From: Macrobrachium rosenbergii
Lineage: Eukaryota; Arthropoda; Malacostraca; Decapoda; Palaemonidae
Assembly (NCBI RefSeq): GCF_040412425.1
Contig: NC_089744.1
Location: 34,566,599-34,630,598 of the forward strand
DNA: 64,000 bases
Reading direction: 5' to 3'
Part shown: positions 48,467 to 63,912 of the stretch, piece after piece
Layout: each line of letters opens with the position of its first letter
How positions within the stretch are numbered: position 1 is the first letter of the stretch
The notes under the pieces: model-generated
The model's input: the letters and a program-made list of their open reading frames with translations, nothing else
Told to the model about the DNA's origin: nothing
Databases searched by the model: none
Program-made: the position numbers and the translations under genes

Positions 48467-50450
48467 AAACGACGGAGGACAAATGACCAGCCATGGTTTA
48501 ATGATAGTTGTAACGAGCCTATCATGACAAACAGACCAAATTCAACGCATGGAGACGAAATCGTTCAAAAGAAAATTACACATTTTTGTTGAGTCTCGCC
48601 GTGCTGCAAATAGAACTTACCATACAGCCGAGAGAAATTACAGCAATTCCTTGAAGAGGAAACTTGAAGGAATTACTCAGCCTCATCAGTGGTGGACCAA
48701 ATTGGTATCATCTATCTTTAGGTCAGGCTCATCTTCCATTCCACCACTACTAACAGATGATGGTACTGTAGATTGGTTACTGGCCTAGGGAAAAGGCAGA
48801 GCTGCTTCATCGAGCTTTTGAAGCTAAGCAGTCAGCTGAGGATGTCCCTCTCCCTGAACCTATTTTTACAAAATTTGTATTCCGCTCCAGGGATGTTCAG
48901 AAAATTCTGGATAATCTTGATAACTGGGGTAGAGAAGATCCTGATGGTTTCTTTCCTTTGTTTTTCAAAAAGTTTCTAGTGTGTTGTCTCCCAAGATAAG
49001 TAAATTCTATAGATTTTTATGTCGACGTAGTATCTTTGCGGATGAGCGCAAGCTTAGTAATACAGTGCCTGTTCCAAAGAGTGGTATATCTGCAGGCTGC
49101 AGTAACTACAGGCCAATCTCTATTCTCCCTGTGCACTCCAAAGTTGCTGAAAAAAAAAAATTATTTTTATGCCACTATATGTGCATGTGGAATCTAAAGG
49201 ATTGTTAGCTGATAGTCAATATGCATATAGGAAGCAGTTAGGTACCTGCGATGCTCTTTTCGACTTGACTTGCCATTTGCAAGGGAACCTTGATAAGGGT
49301 TTTGAGTGCCGAGTAATTCAAATGGATTTTAATGCTGCTTTCGATTTAGTAAATCACAAGGCACTTATTTATAAACTTCAGAATCTTGGAGTGGGTAGAT
49401 ATGTTTTAGGATTACTTCAAGATTTCCTTATAGGTGGGCAGCTACGAGTTGCTGCGGACGAGAGCTTCAGTTAACCAAGACCCATTTTGTCTGGAGTTCC
49501 ACAGGTTAGTGTTCTTGGTCCACTGTTATTTTTAGTGTAGTCTATACAAGCCATAAGGTTGTTGGCTTGGAAAACAAGATTGTTCAGCATGCCGATGATG
49601 CAACACTTGTGGGTGTAGTAAAGTTTCCTCTTACGAGAAATGAAGCTGCCCTCAGCCTCAGTTGGAACATGGACCGGATCAGGTAATAGTGTAGTCGGTG
49701 GGGTATGAAGGGGAACTCCAGTAAAACGAAAATACTATTTATTAGCAGATCTCGTACAGATTTCCCACCCCATCTCCTCCCCTTCAAGTGGATGGAGCTT
49801 TGCTGAATGAGTCTGAAGCTTTAACTATTCTAGGTGTAATTTTTTACTCACATCTAACTTTTGGGAAACATCTAACGAAAGTTTCAGCAAATGCCGCATG
49901 AAAGTTAGGTATTGTTAGTAAGGCCTCATATATTTATAATAGTGATAAAATCAATGCAACCTGTTTTATGTCGTTTGTCCTCCCTTTACTAGAATACTGT
50001 TCTCCGGTGTGGACGTCTGCTTCTACCAGAGATTCATCCCTTTTAGATAGAGTGGCTGGGTTCGCGATGGTATAGGTTTCTGTTTCCTAATAGTAGCAGT
50101 TATGACTTGGACCATCGACGGATGGTCTCTTGTTTGTCACTTTTTCATAAGTTGTATTTCAACAGAGATCTTTCACATTCACAATTGATCCCTGATCCCC
50201 TTTATCTGCCGAGAGCAACCAGATTCGCTGAACAGCAGCACCAGTATGCAGTAAATGTGCCTCGCTGTCGAACTTTTCGGTTCCAGAGGTCCTTTATTCC
50301 TCACCGCTGGACTGTGGAACAGCCTCCCACAGGATGTCGTACAACTGGAACTTCAGAAGTTCAAGCGAAGATGCAATGCATTGCTATCCTAATACTATTA
50401 TCTCTGCATTTTAATACATTTTTATCTATTTATTAATTTATTATTTTCTT
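48467..50450 (+). pseudogene. Degraded LINE ORF2 reverse transcriptase (Jockey-superfamily-like)
   Basis: Piecing together shifted frames gives the expected order. QPWFNDSC marks the link after the endonuclease, followed by RRAANRTYHTAERNYSNSLK. Reverse-transcriptase motifs follow: NYRPISILPVHSKVAEK, GLLADSQYAYRK, VIQMDFNAAFDLVNH (first catalytic Asp), LSGVPQVSVLGPLLF, QHADDATLVGV (the catalytic ADD; canonical Y/F replaced by H), then NSSKTKILFISRSRT and LGVIFYSHLTFGKHL. The C-terminus is around LPRATRFAEQQHQYAVNVPR. At least five stops or frameshifts make it non-functional. The endonuclease and ORF1 are not present. Confidence 0.85.
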
Positions 50451-50591
50451 TTAATAAGGGGAATCTGTTCTTTCTTATTTCCCTTTACCTCCTCTTACTT
50501 CTCTCTAATGAACACCTTAATATTCTTTGGAAGCCTGAATTTCAAGTCAGTGGCCCCCGTGGGCATGTTCCATATGAATAGGGTTCAACTT

Positions 50592-50683
<92 letters not shown>
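50451..50683 (+). mobile_element. 3' UTR and (AAT)n tail of the LINE
   Basis: A T-rich UTR is followed by 'gaatttcaagtcagtggccc', 'ccatatgaatagggttcaac', 'ttctgaataataat' and about 85 bp of AAT. The same junction occurs at 51.18 and 54.44 kb, so the tandem tail belongs to the element. Confidence 0.88.
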
Positions 50684-50686
<3 letters not shown>

Positions 50687-50794
50687 TTAAAGTACAGTTC
50701 CAGAGAGAACCCCTTAACAGAAAACATATAATTTAACTACTGTGAAATGAATTTGTTCTCAGCTTAGAACAGGCTTGTGCTCCTTAAGCTGCTA

Positions 50795-51182
50795 TTCGGG
50801 AAGAATTAATTCTATGCCGAGAGCAACCAAATTTGCTGAACAGCAGCGCCAATATGCAGTAAATGTGCCAATCTGTCGCACTTCTCAGTTCCAGCTCTCC
50901 TTTATAAGGATTCCTGTGGATGTTGTGCGATTAGGACGTGAAAAGTCCAAGCGATGCATTACTACCCTAAAACAATTCTCCTTGTATTGAACTAATTTAT
51001 TTATATGTTTATCTGTCTACTAATTTATCTTCTGGTTAATTTTTTAATGACCGATCTCTTCCTGTATTTTCTGTTATCTTCAGGAACTTCTTTCAAATGA
51101 ACAACTTATTTTTGGAAGCTTGAATTGCAAGTCAATGGCCCCTGTAGGCTTGTTCCATATGAATAGTCGTTTTTATCACCTA

Positions 51183-51246
<64 letters not shown>
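50795..51246 (+). mobile_element. Second 5'-truncated copy of the same LINE
   Basis: It begins around the C-terminal coding ('atgccgagagcaaccaaatt'; RATKFAEQQRQYAVNVP) and runs through the UTR to about 64 bp of AAT. It is aligned head-to-tail with the first copy and 5'-truncated to ~450 bp. Confidence 0.87.
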
Positions 51247-51282
51247 TTAATAGATTCACAATTTCGTGAAAAACAATCTGAG

Positions 51283-51485
51283 TAATAAAAATCCACAATT
51301 ATATAGTAAATATATTACTATGTAAAAAATCAAAGACTTTCGAACACTTGAACGGTGTTCCTCATCAGTGTTAACGTTAAAATGCATTTTAACGTTAACA
51401 CTGATGAGGAACACCGTTCAAGTGTTCGAAAGTCTTTGATTTTTACATAGTAATATATTTACTATATAATTGTGGATTTTTATTA
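51283..51485. mobile_element. 200-bp near-perfect palindrome
   Basis: Arms of 102 and 101 bp meet at 'aatg|catt' (51384/51385) with no loop. Only one length difference is seen by eye (an A-run of six against a T-run of five). Arms include 'gactttcgaacacttgaacg' and 'gtgttcctcatcagtgttaa'. (AAT)n tracts lie on both sides (51182-51245 and 51491-51516). A diverged half copy is at 6258-6316. Confidence 0.95.
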
Positions 51486-51605
51486 TTTTTATAATAATAA
51501 TAATAATAATAATAATGACCAACATTAAAATCAAGGCTTAGAGAAGCGTGTGTATGGACTATTAGACTTATAGTAAATACTTCAAACCTCCTTTCACCTC
51601 CTTTG

Positions 51606-51915
51606 GAATGGAATATAGAATTTAGGCCAAAGCCCAAGCGCTGGGACCTATAAGATCATTCAGCACTGAAAGTGAAACTGAGAGTAAAAAGATATGAAAG
51701 GTGTAACAGGAGGAAAGCCTAGCAGTTGCACTATGAAACAAGTGTTGGGAGATAGTGGAAAGTAAGAAGGAAGAAAGAGAATATAACTGGAGGAGGTACA
51801 GTAAACGCAATGAAAGAATTGCAGCTAGAGGCCGAAGGAACACTGCAAAGAACCTTAGTAATGCCTACAGTTTACCGCGTGAGGTGCACTGACGGCACTA
51901 TAGCCCCCTACGTAG
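51606..51915 (-). mobile_element. Ele-A copy 9
   Basis: Full-length ('ggaatggaatatagaattta' end, 'cccaagcgctgggacctata', stem 'agtttaccgcgtgaggtgcact', end 'ccccctacgtaga'). No clear target duplication. A 73-codon frame on the minus strand (CYTFHIFLLSVSLSVLNDLI) is similar to frames in copies 5 and 6. Confidence 0.85.
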
Positions 51916-52006
51916 ATTTACGAATATAGGAAAAATAAGTCAGGAAGGTGAAGCTTCCTCGTAAATTCTTTAAACGTTTCACCATTTCCATTCTCCAACC
52001 ACCTCC

Positions 52007-52043
<37 letters not shown>

Positions 52044-52255
52044 ACACTGGGGCAACCCGAACGCACTGCAAGGTCTGTAAAGTAAGGTAAGGTCTCCCTG
52101 AGTAGTAGAAAGCTTACGAATATATCGTCTTGACCTCAATATTTCAATATGACTTACCTCGTAATAAGGTTGAACGGGATGATGCTGAAATGTCAAACTT
52201 GATTTTTATCCCCGTCATTACTGTCTTATATAAGTGTTCTTGCCACCAAAAAAAA

Positions 52256-53679
<1,424 letters not shown>

Positions 53680-53895
53680 TATATATTGATATTGTGGACA
53701 GTTCTACATCTGTCTCAAGAAAAGTAAGAGCAGAGAGAAAGAGAGAGAGAAGAAGTCGAGAGAGAAACTTGATTTGGATTTTTTTTTTATTTGATGAAAA
53801 CGGAACAGGAAATTGAATGCGAGAAATGTAGAGGATCTGCAACAACAATAAGAATTAGCCAAGTTGAAGAGCGTCATGTCTTCTGGATAGGAATG

Positions 53896-54166
53896 ACAGT
53901 GGAATATAAAATTTAGGCCAAAGGGAACTGAGAGCACAGAAGTTTTAGTGGTGTAAGTGGAGGAAAACCTTACAGTTGCACTATGAAACAACTGCTAAAA
54001 AATGGTGAAAATTATGATGGGAGAAAGAGAATATGAATGGATGTACAGTAAAAGGAATGAAAGGTGTGGCAGTTAGTGGCCAAAGGGACGCTGCAAACAA
54101 CCTTAAGTAACGCCTACAGTGCACCGCGTGAGGTGCACTGACAGCACTAACCCACTACGGGGCTTT
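53896..54166 (-). mobile_element. Ele-A copy 10, internal deletion
   Basis: Both ends are present ('ggaatataaaatttaggcc' and 'actacggggc'). About 40 bp around 'aagcgctgggacctatgagg' are missing. The stem 'agtgcaccgcgtgaggtgcact' is perfect. Confidence 0.83.
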
Positions 54167-54249
54167 CGGGAAGGGGTATTTTCTTGTTGGTATTAAATAT
54201 AATACTGAGACCTTTTAACAAGTCACCTTGAATTACATTAATCTATTTG

Positions 54250-54433
54250 AGGCTTTATCTGTTTGTTCAATCATTTATTAATTTATCTTTTTTATTATCT
54301 AAAAATTGACCTCTTCTTTCTGTTTGTTATTATTTTCTGTAACTTCTTACAAATCAACACCGTAATCTTTGGAGGCTTAAACTTCAAGTCAATGGTGCCT
54401 TTAGGCTGTTACATATGAATAGGGGTTTATCTT

Positions 54434-54498
<65 letters not shown>

Positions 54499-54499
54499 G
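54250..54499 (+). mobile_element. Third LINE 3' end with (AAT)n tail
   Basis: T-rich UTR, 'aacttcaagtcaatggtgcc', 'tacatatgaataggggttta', 'tcttctgaataataat' and about 60 bp of AAT. Same family as 50451-50683. Confidence 0.85.
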
Positions 54500-54717
54500 A
54501 ACACTCGATCGTGAAATATGCTTCTCTCCCACGCTTTCTCATAATCGGATGATAAGGAATTGCATTCTGAGGACGACCAAACTGATGATTGCTTAATAGA
54601 TTTTGAAGAAACGAAATTTGAAGAAGCAGTAAAATGAGGGGGATAGAACAATTTTCTCATTATCCATTTCTCGGAACCAGTCTAGGAACTGGAGACATTG
54701 CGTGAGTTGGATGTATA

Positions 54718-55029
54718 GAATAGAATAATACAGAATTTAGGCCAAAGGCCAGGCGCTGGGACCTACGAGGTCATTCAGCGCTGAAAGGGGTAACTGAGTT
54801 TAGAGAAAGTTTTAAAGGTGTAACAGGAGGAAAACCTCGCAGCTGCACTGTGAATCTATTGTAGGAAAGGGAGGAAAGCAAGATGGAAGAAAGAGAATAT
54901 GAACGGAGGTACAGTGACAGGAATGAAAGGGATTGCAGCTAGGGGCCGAAGGGACGCTGCAAAGAACCTCAAGTAATGCTTACAGTGCAACGCAAGAGGT
55001 GCACTGACAGCACTACCCACCTACGGGGA
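54718..55029 (-). mobile_element. Ele-A copy 11
   Basis: Full-length. Flanks are 'agttggatgtata' (54705-54717) and 'agtaggatgtata' (55030-55042), 13 bp with one mismatch. Confidence 0.88.
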
Positions 55030-55495
55030 AGTAGGATGTATAATCTCGACCGATGGAAAGCTGGCAAAACTTACTAGAAACTTTCTGGGTAAAGTTTGTT
55101 ACGGAAGTTACTCAGAACTTATCACGGGGAACAGAGCCCGAAGGGAAGAGTAAGTACTCAGTCAAAACTTTGGCAGATAATTTTACTAACCAGGTGTATT
55201 TTCTAAGAAGGCTAGTAAACTTTTGTTAGATTTAGGCCGTACTATAATGTAAGAATTTCAGATCAGAATGTAACTCAAAGGAGAAAATAAAACGATGACG
55301 AAAATTTCAAAATAATTTAAAGCAAGCATAAGCTCATTTTCTTTGTAATAAAAGAAAAAAATTAAAAACTGATTAATAAAATCTCCTATTACTAATAAAT
55401 ATTAAATATCTATTTAGTCTCTGAAGCGCTGAAAATTTTGGTTAAAAGATCAATGAAAGATGATTAAATACGACTTCCTTTTAGTATTGGAACTG
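55030..55495. other. Unassigned sequence between two Ele-A copies
   Basis: AT-rich, no gene or family recognised. Confidence 0.5.
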
Positions 55496-55612
55496 GAATG
55501 TAAAATTTAGGCTAAAGGAAAAGCGCTGGGACCTATGAGGTCATTCAGCGATGAAAGGGAAATTGACAACAGAGAAGGTTTTAAATTTGTAACAGAAAAC
55601 CTCGCAGTTGCC
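55496..55612 (-). mobile_element. Ele-A copy 12, truncated
   Basis: It keeps the GAATA end ('ggaatgtaaaatttaggcta') through 'aaaacctcgcagttgccc', then stops. The hairpin end is lost, as expected for a 5'-truncated retroposed copy if the hairpin end is 5'. Confidence 0.82.
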
Positions 55613-55984
55613 CACCTTTTTTAGCTGTTCAGTCCTTTCATTAGCAATAAGACCAAACAATCTTGTCAGTTACATTTAATCTTTATTTATTATGAACCAT
55701 TACACAGGGATGTTTTCGTCTTTCAATCGGTAGAAAATTACAAATCACACAAGACTATTTTTAGCTGAAAGACCAGGACCCACCTTCTCTCTTATTCACA
55801 TCTTAGGTAAACGACGCAGTGTGCGTAAGGAGGCTTGACGTTCGACTTATGAGATTTCAGGGTAGGTGCAACGTGGAAAATTTCTGTACATGGTCTTCAA
55901 CCATGTTTCAGCAGTATGAGTTTGACAGTGACGGCAGCGTTATGCTTTTCTGGAGGTAATCCCTAAAAGGCGAAACAGCTTGGT

Positions 55985-55989
<5 letters not shown>

Positions 55990-56070
<81 letters not shown>
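55990..56070. repeat. (TA)n-(TG)n compound
   Basis: About 24 TA units then about 16 TG units. Confidence 0.96.
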
Positions 56071-56072
<2 letters not shown>

Positions 56073-56147
56073 TAGTTTAATATTTGTGAGTATAACCAAG
56101 TAACGGTGTATGTAATAAAACTTCACACATGTGTATATATATACATT

Positions 56148-56178
<31 letters not shown>

Positions 56179-56547
56179 ATTTATATATATATACTATAGA
56201 TATATATATAAAACCTGTATATATAAAAATGGATGTATGTATGTATGTATTTGTGTGTGTGTGTATGTGACAGCATAACTCTAAAACACATTGAGCAATT
56301 TCAACCAAACTTGGTATACATATGACTTACTATCTAGAAGTCAGCACTGTGGGGGTAAGACATCGCTAGCACCAAAGGGCACCAAAGGGGGTGGGGGTGG
56401 ATAGGGCTTCCCTAAAACGGGGTTGGTTCTGCCCGTAGACTTAGTAACTTTACGAATTTATCACACCTAATTTCGTTATACATATGACTTACTATATGGA
56501 AAAGAATACTGTGGGGGTAAGACATCAATGGCACCAAAGGGGGTGGG

Positions 56548-56719
56548 AAAAGTTAAGTATACCTTAGTTTAACCAGACCACTGAGATGATTAACAGCTCT
56601 CCTAGAGAGGGCTGGCCCGAAGGATTAGATTTATTTTATGTGGCTAAGAACCAACTGGTTACCTAGCAACGGGACCTACAACTTATTGTGGAATCTGAAC
56701 CACATTATAACGAGAAATG
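56548..56719 (-). mobile_element. SINE family T, copy 3, 5'-truncated, inside the Helitron-like element
   Basis: It contains 'aagttaagtataccttagtt', 'ggcccgaaggattagattta' and 'tgtggaatctgaaccacatt', but stops before the tRNA head. The flanks 'aatggcaccaaa.ggggtggg' at 56527-56547 and 56720-56740 match over 21 bp with one mismatch, which fits a target duplication. Confidence 0.82.
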
Positions 56720-56756
56720 AATGGCACCAAATGGGGTGGGGGTTGGGAAGGAAGTG

Positions 56757-56760
<4 letters not shown>

Positions 56761-56805
<45 letters not shown>

Positions 56806-56871
56806 TCAAGAGGGGTGTTAGGGAGAAGAGAGAGAGAGAGAGAGAGAGTAGATGGGGTGTTAGGAAAGAGG

Positions 56872-56932
<61 letters not shown>
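56761..56932. repeat. (GA)n cluster inside the Helitron-like element
   Basis: GA tracts alternate with 'ggggtgttagg' pieces. Copy 1 holds the corresponding CT-rich region (1965-2035), so the GA seed is part of the element and has expanded here. Confidence 0.9.
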
Positions 56933-56935
<3 letters not shown>

Positions 56936-57118
56936 ATTGGTTGTCCTTCAGTTATCCCGGGCAGCGTCGGGTGGGTCAGCTAATATATATATAAAGCTTC
57001 TTATCTTTCCAAGTCCTAAGAGTAATTTTAAAATGACCCGCTCAATGAATGTTAAAAACACTCGGAAAAGGCTCATCAACAACTGCGACCATAACTAAAG
57101 GATAAAGCTGAGTGGGAA

Positions 57119-58005
<887 letters not shown>

Positions 58006-58008
<3 letters not shown>

Positions 58009-60525
58009 GTCTGTGATGAACTATGTGTTGGCCTGTCAGAAGTACATCCACTCCAGGTGCATCTGTGTCCACGTTGGAGGTTTACACGGTTAGATACAGC
58101 TGGTATCTGATGCGTGCATTTGTGCTTTTCTCATCATGGCCTAAGTGCATGGAGACAGTGTGATCTTCGAACGTTAAACTGGTGTCATCACGTTTCTGGG
58201 GAGAAGTGATTAAGTGAGTGTGTATGTGTGTTGCACTCTCTAATGGTATATTATCAGAGGAGCAGACAATCGCGAGAGGACTTCGGTTTTGGTGGCTGGG
58301 TGTGATTTGCCTTGTGCAGTGTTTAAGAACTGCCTCTGTGAAGATACCTTATGTGCGGCCATAGAAAAGTGAGTAGGATAACTCGTGAACACTTATATCT
58401 TTTCCAGACATTATGTGGAAATACCCTGTTTGTGCTGCAGTGAAATTCCTCTGTTCTCCATTATGCATTTTCCCGTTCTGTTCTCCATTGTGCATTTTTC
58501 TTATTTGAATGTTGATTTTGTTAACACCATTTCAGGTTTTAATATATGATATGAAACATATGTATCAAACAGGAATTCTGGGTTCGTCCTGTGAGGACAA
58601 ATATTTTGGAAGTGGTGTTTATTTTAACATACTCTATGGCATTTACTGTGGTCTGGAATAATTTTGACCTGTTTATTTAATCTGATGACCAGGGTGATGG
58701 TCACTAGTACTGGTTGGTCTAGAGTCATTTATTCGATGTATTGTGTATTAGAATTTCCTTTAGTTAAGACTTCCATTTATATGGGATGCGAGTTACTTCA
58801 TTTGTGAGAGGTGCTAAAAAGAGAGCAGGTGGACATTTACTGCTAGTTTATTGAGAGAGCAGGCCGCTTATAAAGCGGCGAGTGGGTGACCCGAGGTCAA
58901 CTGTTCTCAATGTGAAACAGGACAGGTAAATACAAATAACAAGTCAAAAATAAATTACAAGAATGGACACAATAATGCCCTGACACATGTACAACATAAA
59001 AGGGCACAAATGAATAAGTAACGGATATACATTTACATAAATAAAACATGGCTAATTAGCCTGACCTAAGCTCATGGGAAAGGCACCGTAGAAAACGGGA
59101 GGTTCACTAGAGAAAACCCGCTGAGCGGGGACTTTACACATATCATGATCGTAGCTTTTGCTGAATTACTTTCGTTAAATTTGCAAATGAGGTCTAGTTT
59201 TGTACCTCAATGTTTAATTCCAGAAGGCCTTTGTTTGAGGATAGATTCAGTGAGAGGAGTCAACGGGAGAGAAAGAATGTGCTGACCCAGGGCCGGCCAT
59301 TTGCTGCCGGAGAATCTTTGGGAAGTAAGATGACACGATGCTATTCTTAAAACAGATTCAGTAAGGATTATGACCCTATCTGACCTGGATATTGGGTTAT
59401 TAACATATGTATATATACATATACAGTATATATGTATGTGTGTTTTATCCTTCTCCCGACTTCTTCCTCAACCAAAATCCTAAACCTCAACCAAAATCCT
59501 AAACCTACCTTTAAAGTCAACACCGTCATCCCTGCTCATCGAAGTCAACCTAAGAATGTCAGTTTTCATCTACCCCTCTCTCTCATGTCACAGCTCAAAT
59601 TAGATCAAGCTTGGACAAAACTCTTTTTCTACCAAAATACAATTTTTATTCCCAAACTTAACATGACAAAACAACAGCAAAATTAAAGAAGAGAAGGTCA
59701 AAGGCTGTCCTTAACTTCTGGCAAAAAAAAAGTAAATGAAAAATCAAACTCTCGGACTGGTAAATACATTTTGACACCAGTCATTACATACTCCCAAAAA
59801 TAATGTCAAAGCCTGTCATGACTGGAGTCATAATTATATGTCAGAAATTCCCTCAACATGTGACCACTAACAAATCCATCTGAAACAAAAGGTCACCTTT
59901 AAAATAAAGCACAAAGACATATAAATGCATAAATGGGAGAATTCCCGTTACCAAAATCACCCAACACATCCCAAAGGTTATGCATGGTAAATATGCAAGA
60001 CAATAAAGAGGAAAAAAAATCAGTAATAAAATGTACACAATTAACTCAATGTCCAATCGGGCATTTAAAATGAAAAGATCACTTCTCACCTTTACTGGCA
60101 AAAGTCTAGGGCGCTCACCAGGCAGAATGTTCACCAATTCAAGTTACTGCCCGAATCCCTCATCTGTATTCGAGATGCCAATATATTACTCCTCAATGAC
60201 CCCCTTTTGAGCGGACTTACGCACACACTCATAATTCTAGAACATTCTCCCGCCACTCCCTCGTGACGTAGAGATCCCGTGACACGATACAGGTCAACAA
60301 GGTCAATACTTGGGCCTACGTGGGGCATCTAGATTTCCAAGACCCAAATTCCTTTCGCTCATTACGAGAACTACAGTTTACAAACAGCCTGGTATACGCT
60401 GACACAAGTGGTCATCTCGCCCCAAGATTTCTTAAACTGCCGCACATTCCATCAAGGATCATATGACATACAGTATATTTTTTCAATGCTCCATAAATGT
60501 ATACTATTTATTCTATAGGAGCTGT

Positions 60526-60529
<4 letters not shown>
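58006..60529. other. Unassigned 2.5 kb of normal complexity
   Basis: No domain recognised in any frame. At 58012-58566 a block starts 'tgtgatgaac' and ends 'atcaaaca', followed by 'ctgggttcgtcctgtgagg', which faintly recalls an LTR end and primer-binding region. No second copy is in the window. A small duplication 'ctcaaccaaaatcctaaac' is at 59468-59505. Confidence 0.4.
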
Positions 60530-61846
<1,317 letters not shown>

Positions 61847-62113
61847 ACGGACGTGGCTTTGGACGACCCTCACTCAAGAAGCGCTGATGGTCAAGAGGAC
61901 GATGGACCAAATGATCTTCCTGAATCCTGAGATTTCGAAGAAGCACTGGAACGACAACCTTCCCAGCTAATGAACTCAGCGAGTGGCCATAACGAAGACG
62001 TGAATGAGTCGACTTGTGACGAGAAAAGATTCGTAAGTAGAGTCCTGGAGTCTTTCGGCGAGGCAAAGCCGTTTCTGCAGGAAGCACATTTCGAAGCGCA
62101 GACCGAAACAATA
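61847..62113 (+). pseudogene. Coding-like remnant of unknown function
   Basis: One frame reads for about 89 codons with a single TGA at 61928-61930. It is acidic and disorder-like before the stop (ADGQEDDGPNDLPES) and after it (ALERQPSQLMNSASGHNEDV). It continues VNESTCDEKRF, VSRVLESFGEAKPFLQEA and TETIKDIM, then runs into the 112-bp repeat. A donor-like GTAAGT lies at 62033-62038. Composition is protein-like and unlike nearby repeats, but I recognise no family. It could be a damaged exon. The opposite strand is also open, Arg-rich and less convincing. Confidence 0.28.
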
Positions 62114-62117
62114 AAGG

Positions 62118-62905
62118 ACATTATGTGGCAACCTCTGGCGCGGAGTACAACCCCTAAGTTAATGCCTACAGTATATATGGGAAATGGGTTTCAGTCCCTA
62201 CCTCTGGAGGAGCCAAACTGAGGCCTATTTTGCGTGCTCTGGAACGGAATAAAACCGCCTAAGTTAACACCTACATATGCGAAATGGGTTTCTGTCCCTA
62301 CCTTCGGGCCATCCCTAGGAGAGCTGTTAATCAGCTCAGTGGTCTGGTTAAACTAAGGTACACTTAACTTTTGTGGAGGAGCCAAACTGAAACACATTTT
62401 GCATGCACTATGGAAACCTCTGGAGCGGTGTAAATCCTCGTAAGTTAATGCCTATGTATGTGAAATGGGTTTCTGTCCCTACCTTTGGAGCCAAACTGAA
62501 TCCTATTTTGCATGCATCATGGTATCCTCTGGCGCAGAGAGAAACCCCTTAAGTTAATGCCTATATATGTGAAATGGGTTTCTGTCCCTACCTCTGGAGG
62601 AGCAAACCTGAGGCCTATTTTGCATGTACTATGGGAACCTCTGGCGCGGAGTAAAACCCAGTAAGTTATTGCCTATACATGTGAAACAGATTTCTGTCTC
62701 TTCCCTTTGAGAAGCCAAACTGAGGCCTATTTTGCATGCTTTATGGCAATCTCTGGCGCGGAGCTAAACCCCGCAAGTTAATGCCTATATATGTGAAATG
62801 GGTTTCAGTCCCTACCTCTGGAGGAGCCAAACTGAGGCCTATTTTGCTTGCTCTATGGCAACCTCTGGCGCGGAGTGAAACCCCTAAGTTGATGACCACG
62901 AGCGC
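62118..62905. repeat. Tandem array of ~112-bp units, seven copies
   Basis: The unit contains 'atggcaacctctggcgcgga', 'acccctaagttaatgcctat', 'gtgaaatgggtttctgtccc' and 'tctggaggagccaaactgag' + 'gcctattttgcatg'. The exact period between the last two units is 112 bp. Divergence between units is moderate. One unit is interrupted by a SINE piece. Confidence 0.95.
62302..62369 (+). mobile_element. SINE family T fragment inside the tandem array
   Basis: The last ~68 bp of the SINE ('ggagagctgttaatcagctc', 'gtggtctggttaaactaagg', 'acttaactt') sit between 'gtccctac' and 'tggaggagcc' of one repeat unit. Its orientation is opposite to the other three copies. Only this unit has it, so it came after the array formed. 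Confidence 0.88.
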
Positions 62906-63530
<625 letters not shown>

Positions 63531-63730
63531 TATTTTTTATGCTCGAAATCTCGTTTTATTTAAAGATTTGCATCTTATTTTATAGATCCTACCTTTTCTA
63601 GACTATGGCCTCTGAATGAAAACAATAATAATAACTTTTCTTAGTTCTATATGGTTACTGTGTCACACAATGATCTTACAAGCTGCCTCATGTCGCATGA
63701 TTTAATTGACCAAAATCCATATGTGAACGG

Positions 63731-63912
63731 AATGGAGTGGAATATAAAACTTAGGCCAAAGGCCAAGCACTGGAACCTATGAGGTCATTCAGCGCTGAAA
63801 GGGAAATTGACAGTAAGAACGTTTTAAAGGTGTAACAGGAGGAAAACCGCGCAGTTGCACTACGAAACAACATTGTTAAGAAGAGGGTGGAAAATAAGAT
63901 GGAAGAAAGACC
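63731..63912 (-). mobile_element. Ele-A copy 13, truncated
   Basis: It keeps the GAATA end ('ggaatggagtggaatataaa') through 'gtggaaaataagatggaaga' and then changes to unrelated 'cccagtgatgaaaacac'. The hairpin end is missing, as in copy 12. Confidence 0.83.

Larger units (their letters stand above)
56217..56986 (+). mobile_element. Helitron/Helentron-like element, copy 2, interrupted by a SINE
   Basis: Starts 'tatataaaaatggatgtatg', then 'cattgagcaatttcaacc' and 'cttggtatacatatgactta'. Two blocks follow around 'tgtgggggtaagacatc' with 'gcaccaaagggggtggg'. It ends with (GA)n, 'gtttattggttgtccttcag', 'cccgggcagcgtcggg' and 'gtcagctaatata'. Same order as 1905-2580 reversed. Bracketed by TA-rich DNA. 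No coding. Confidence 0.6.
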
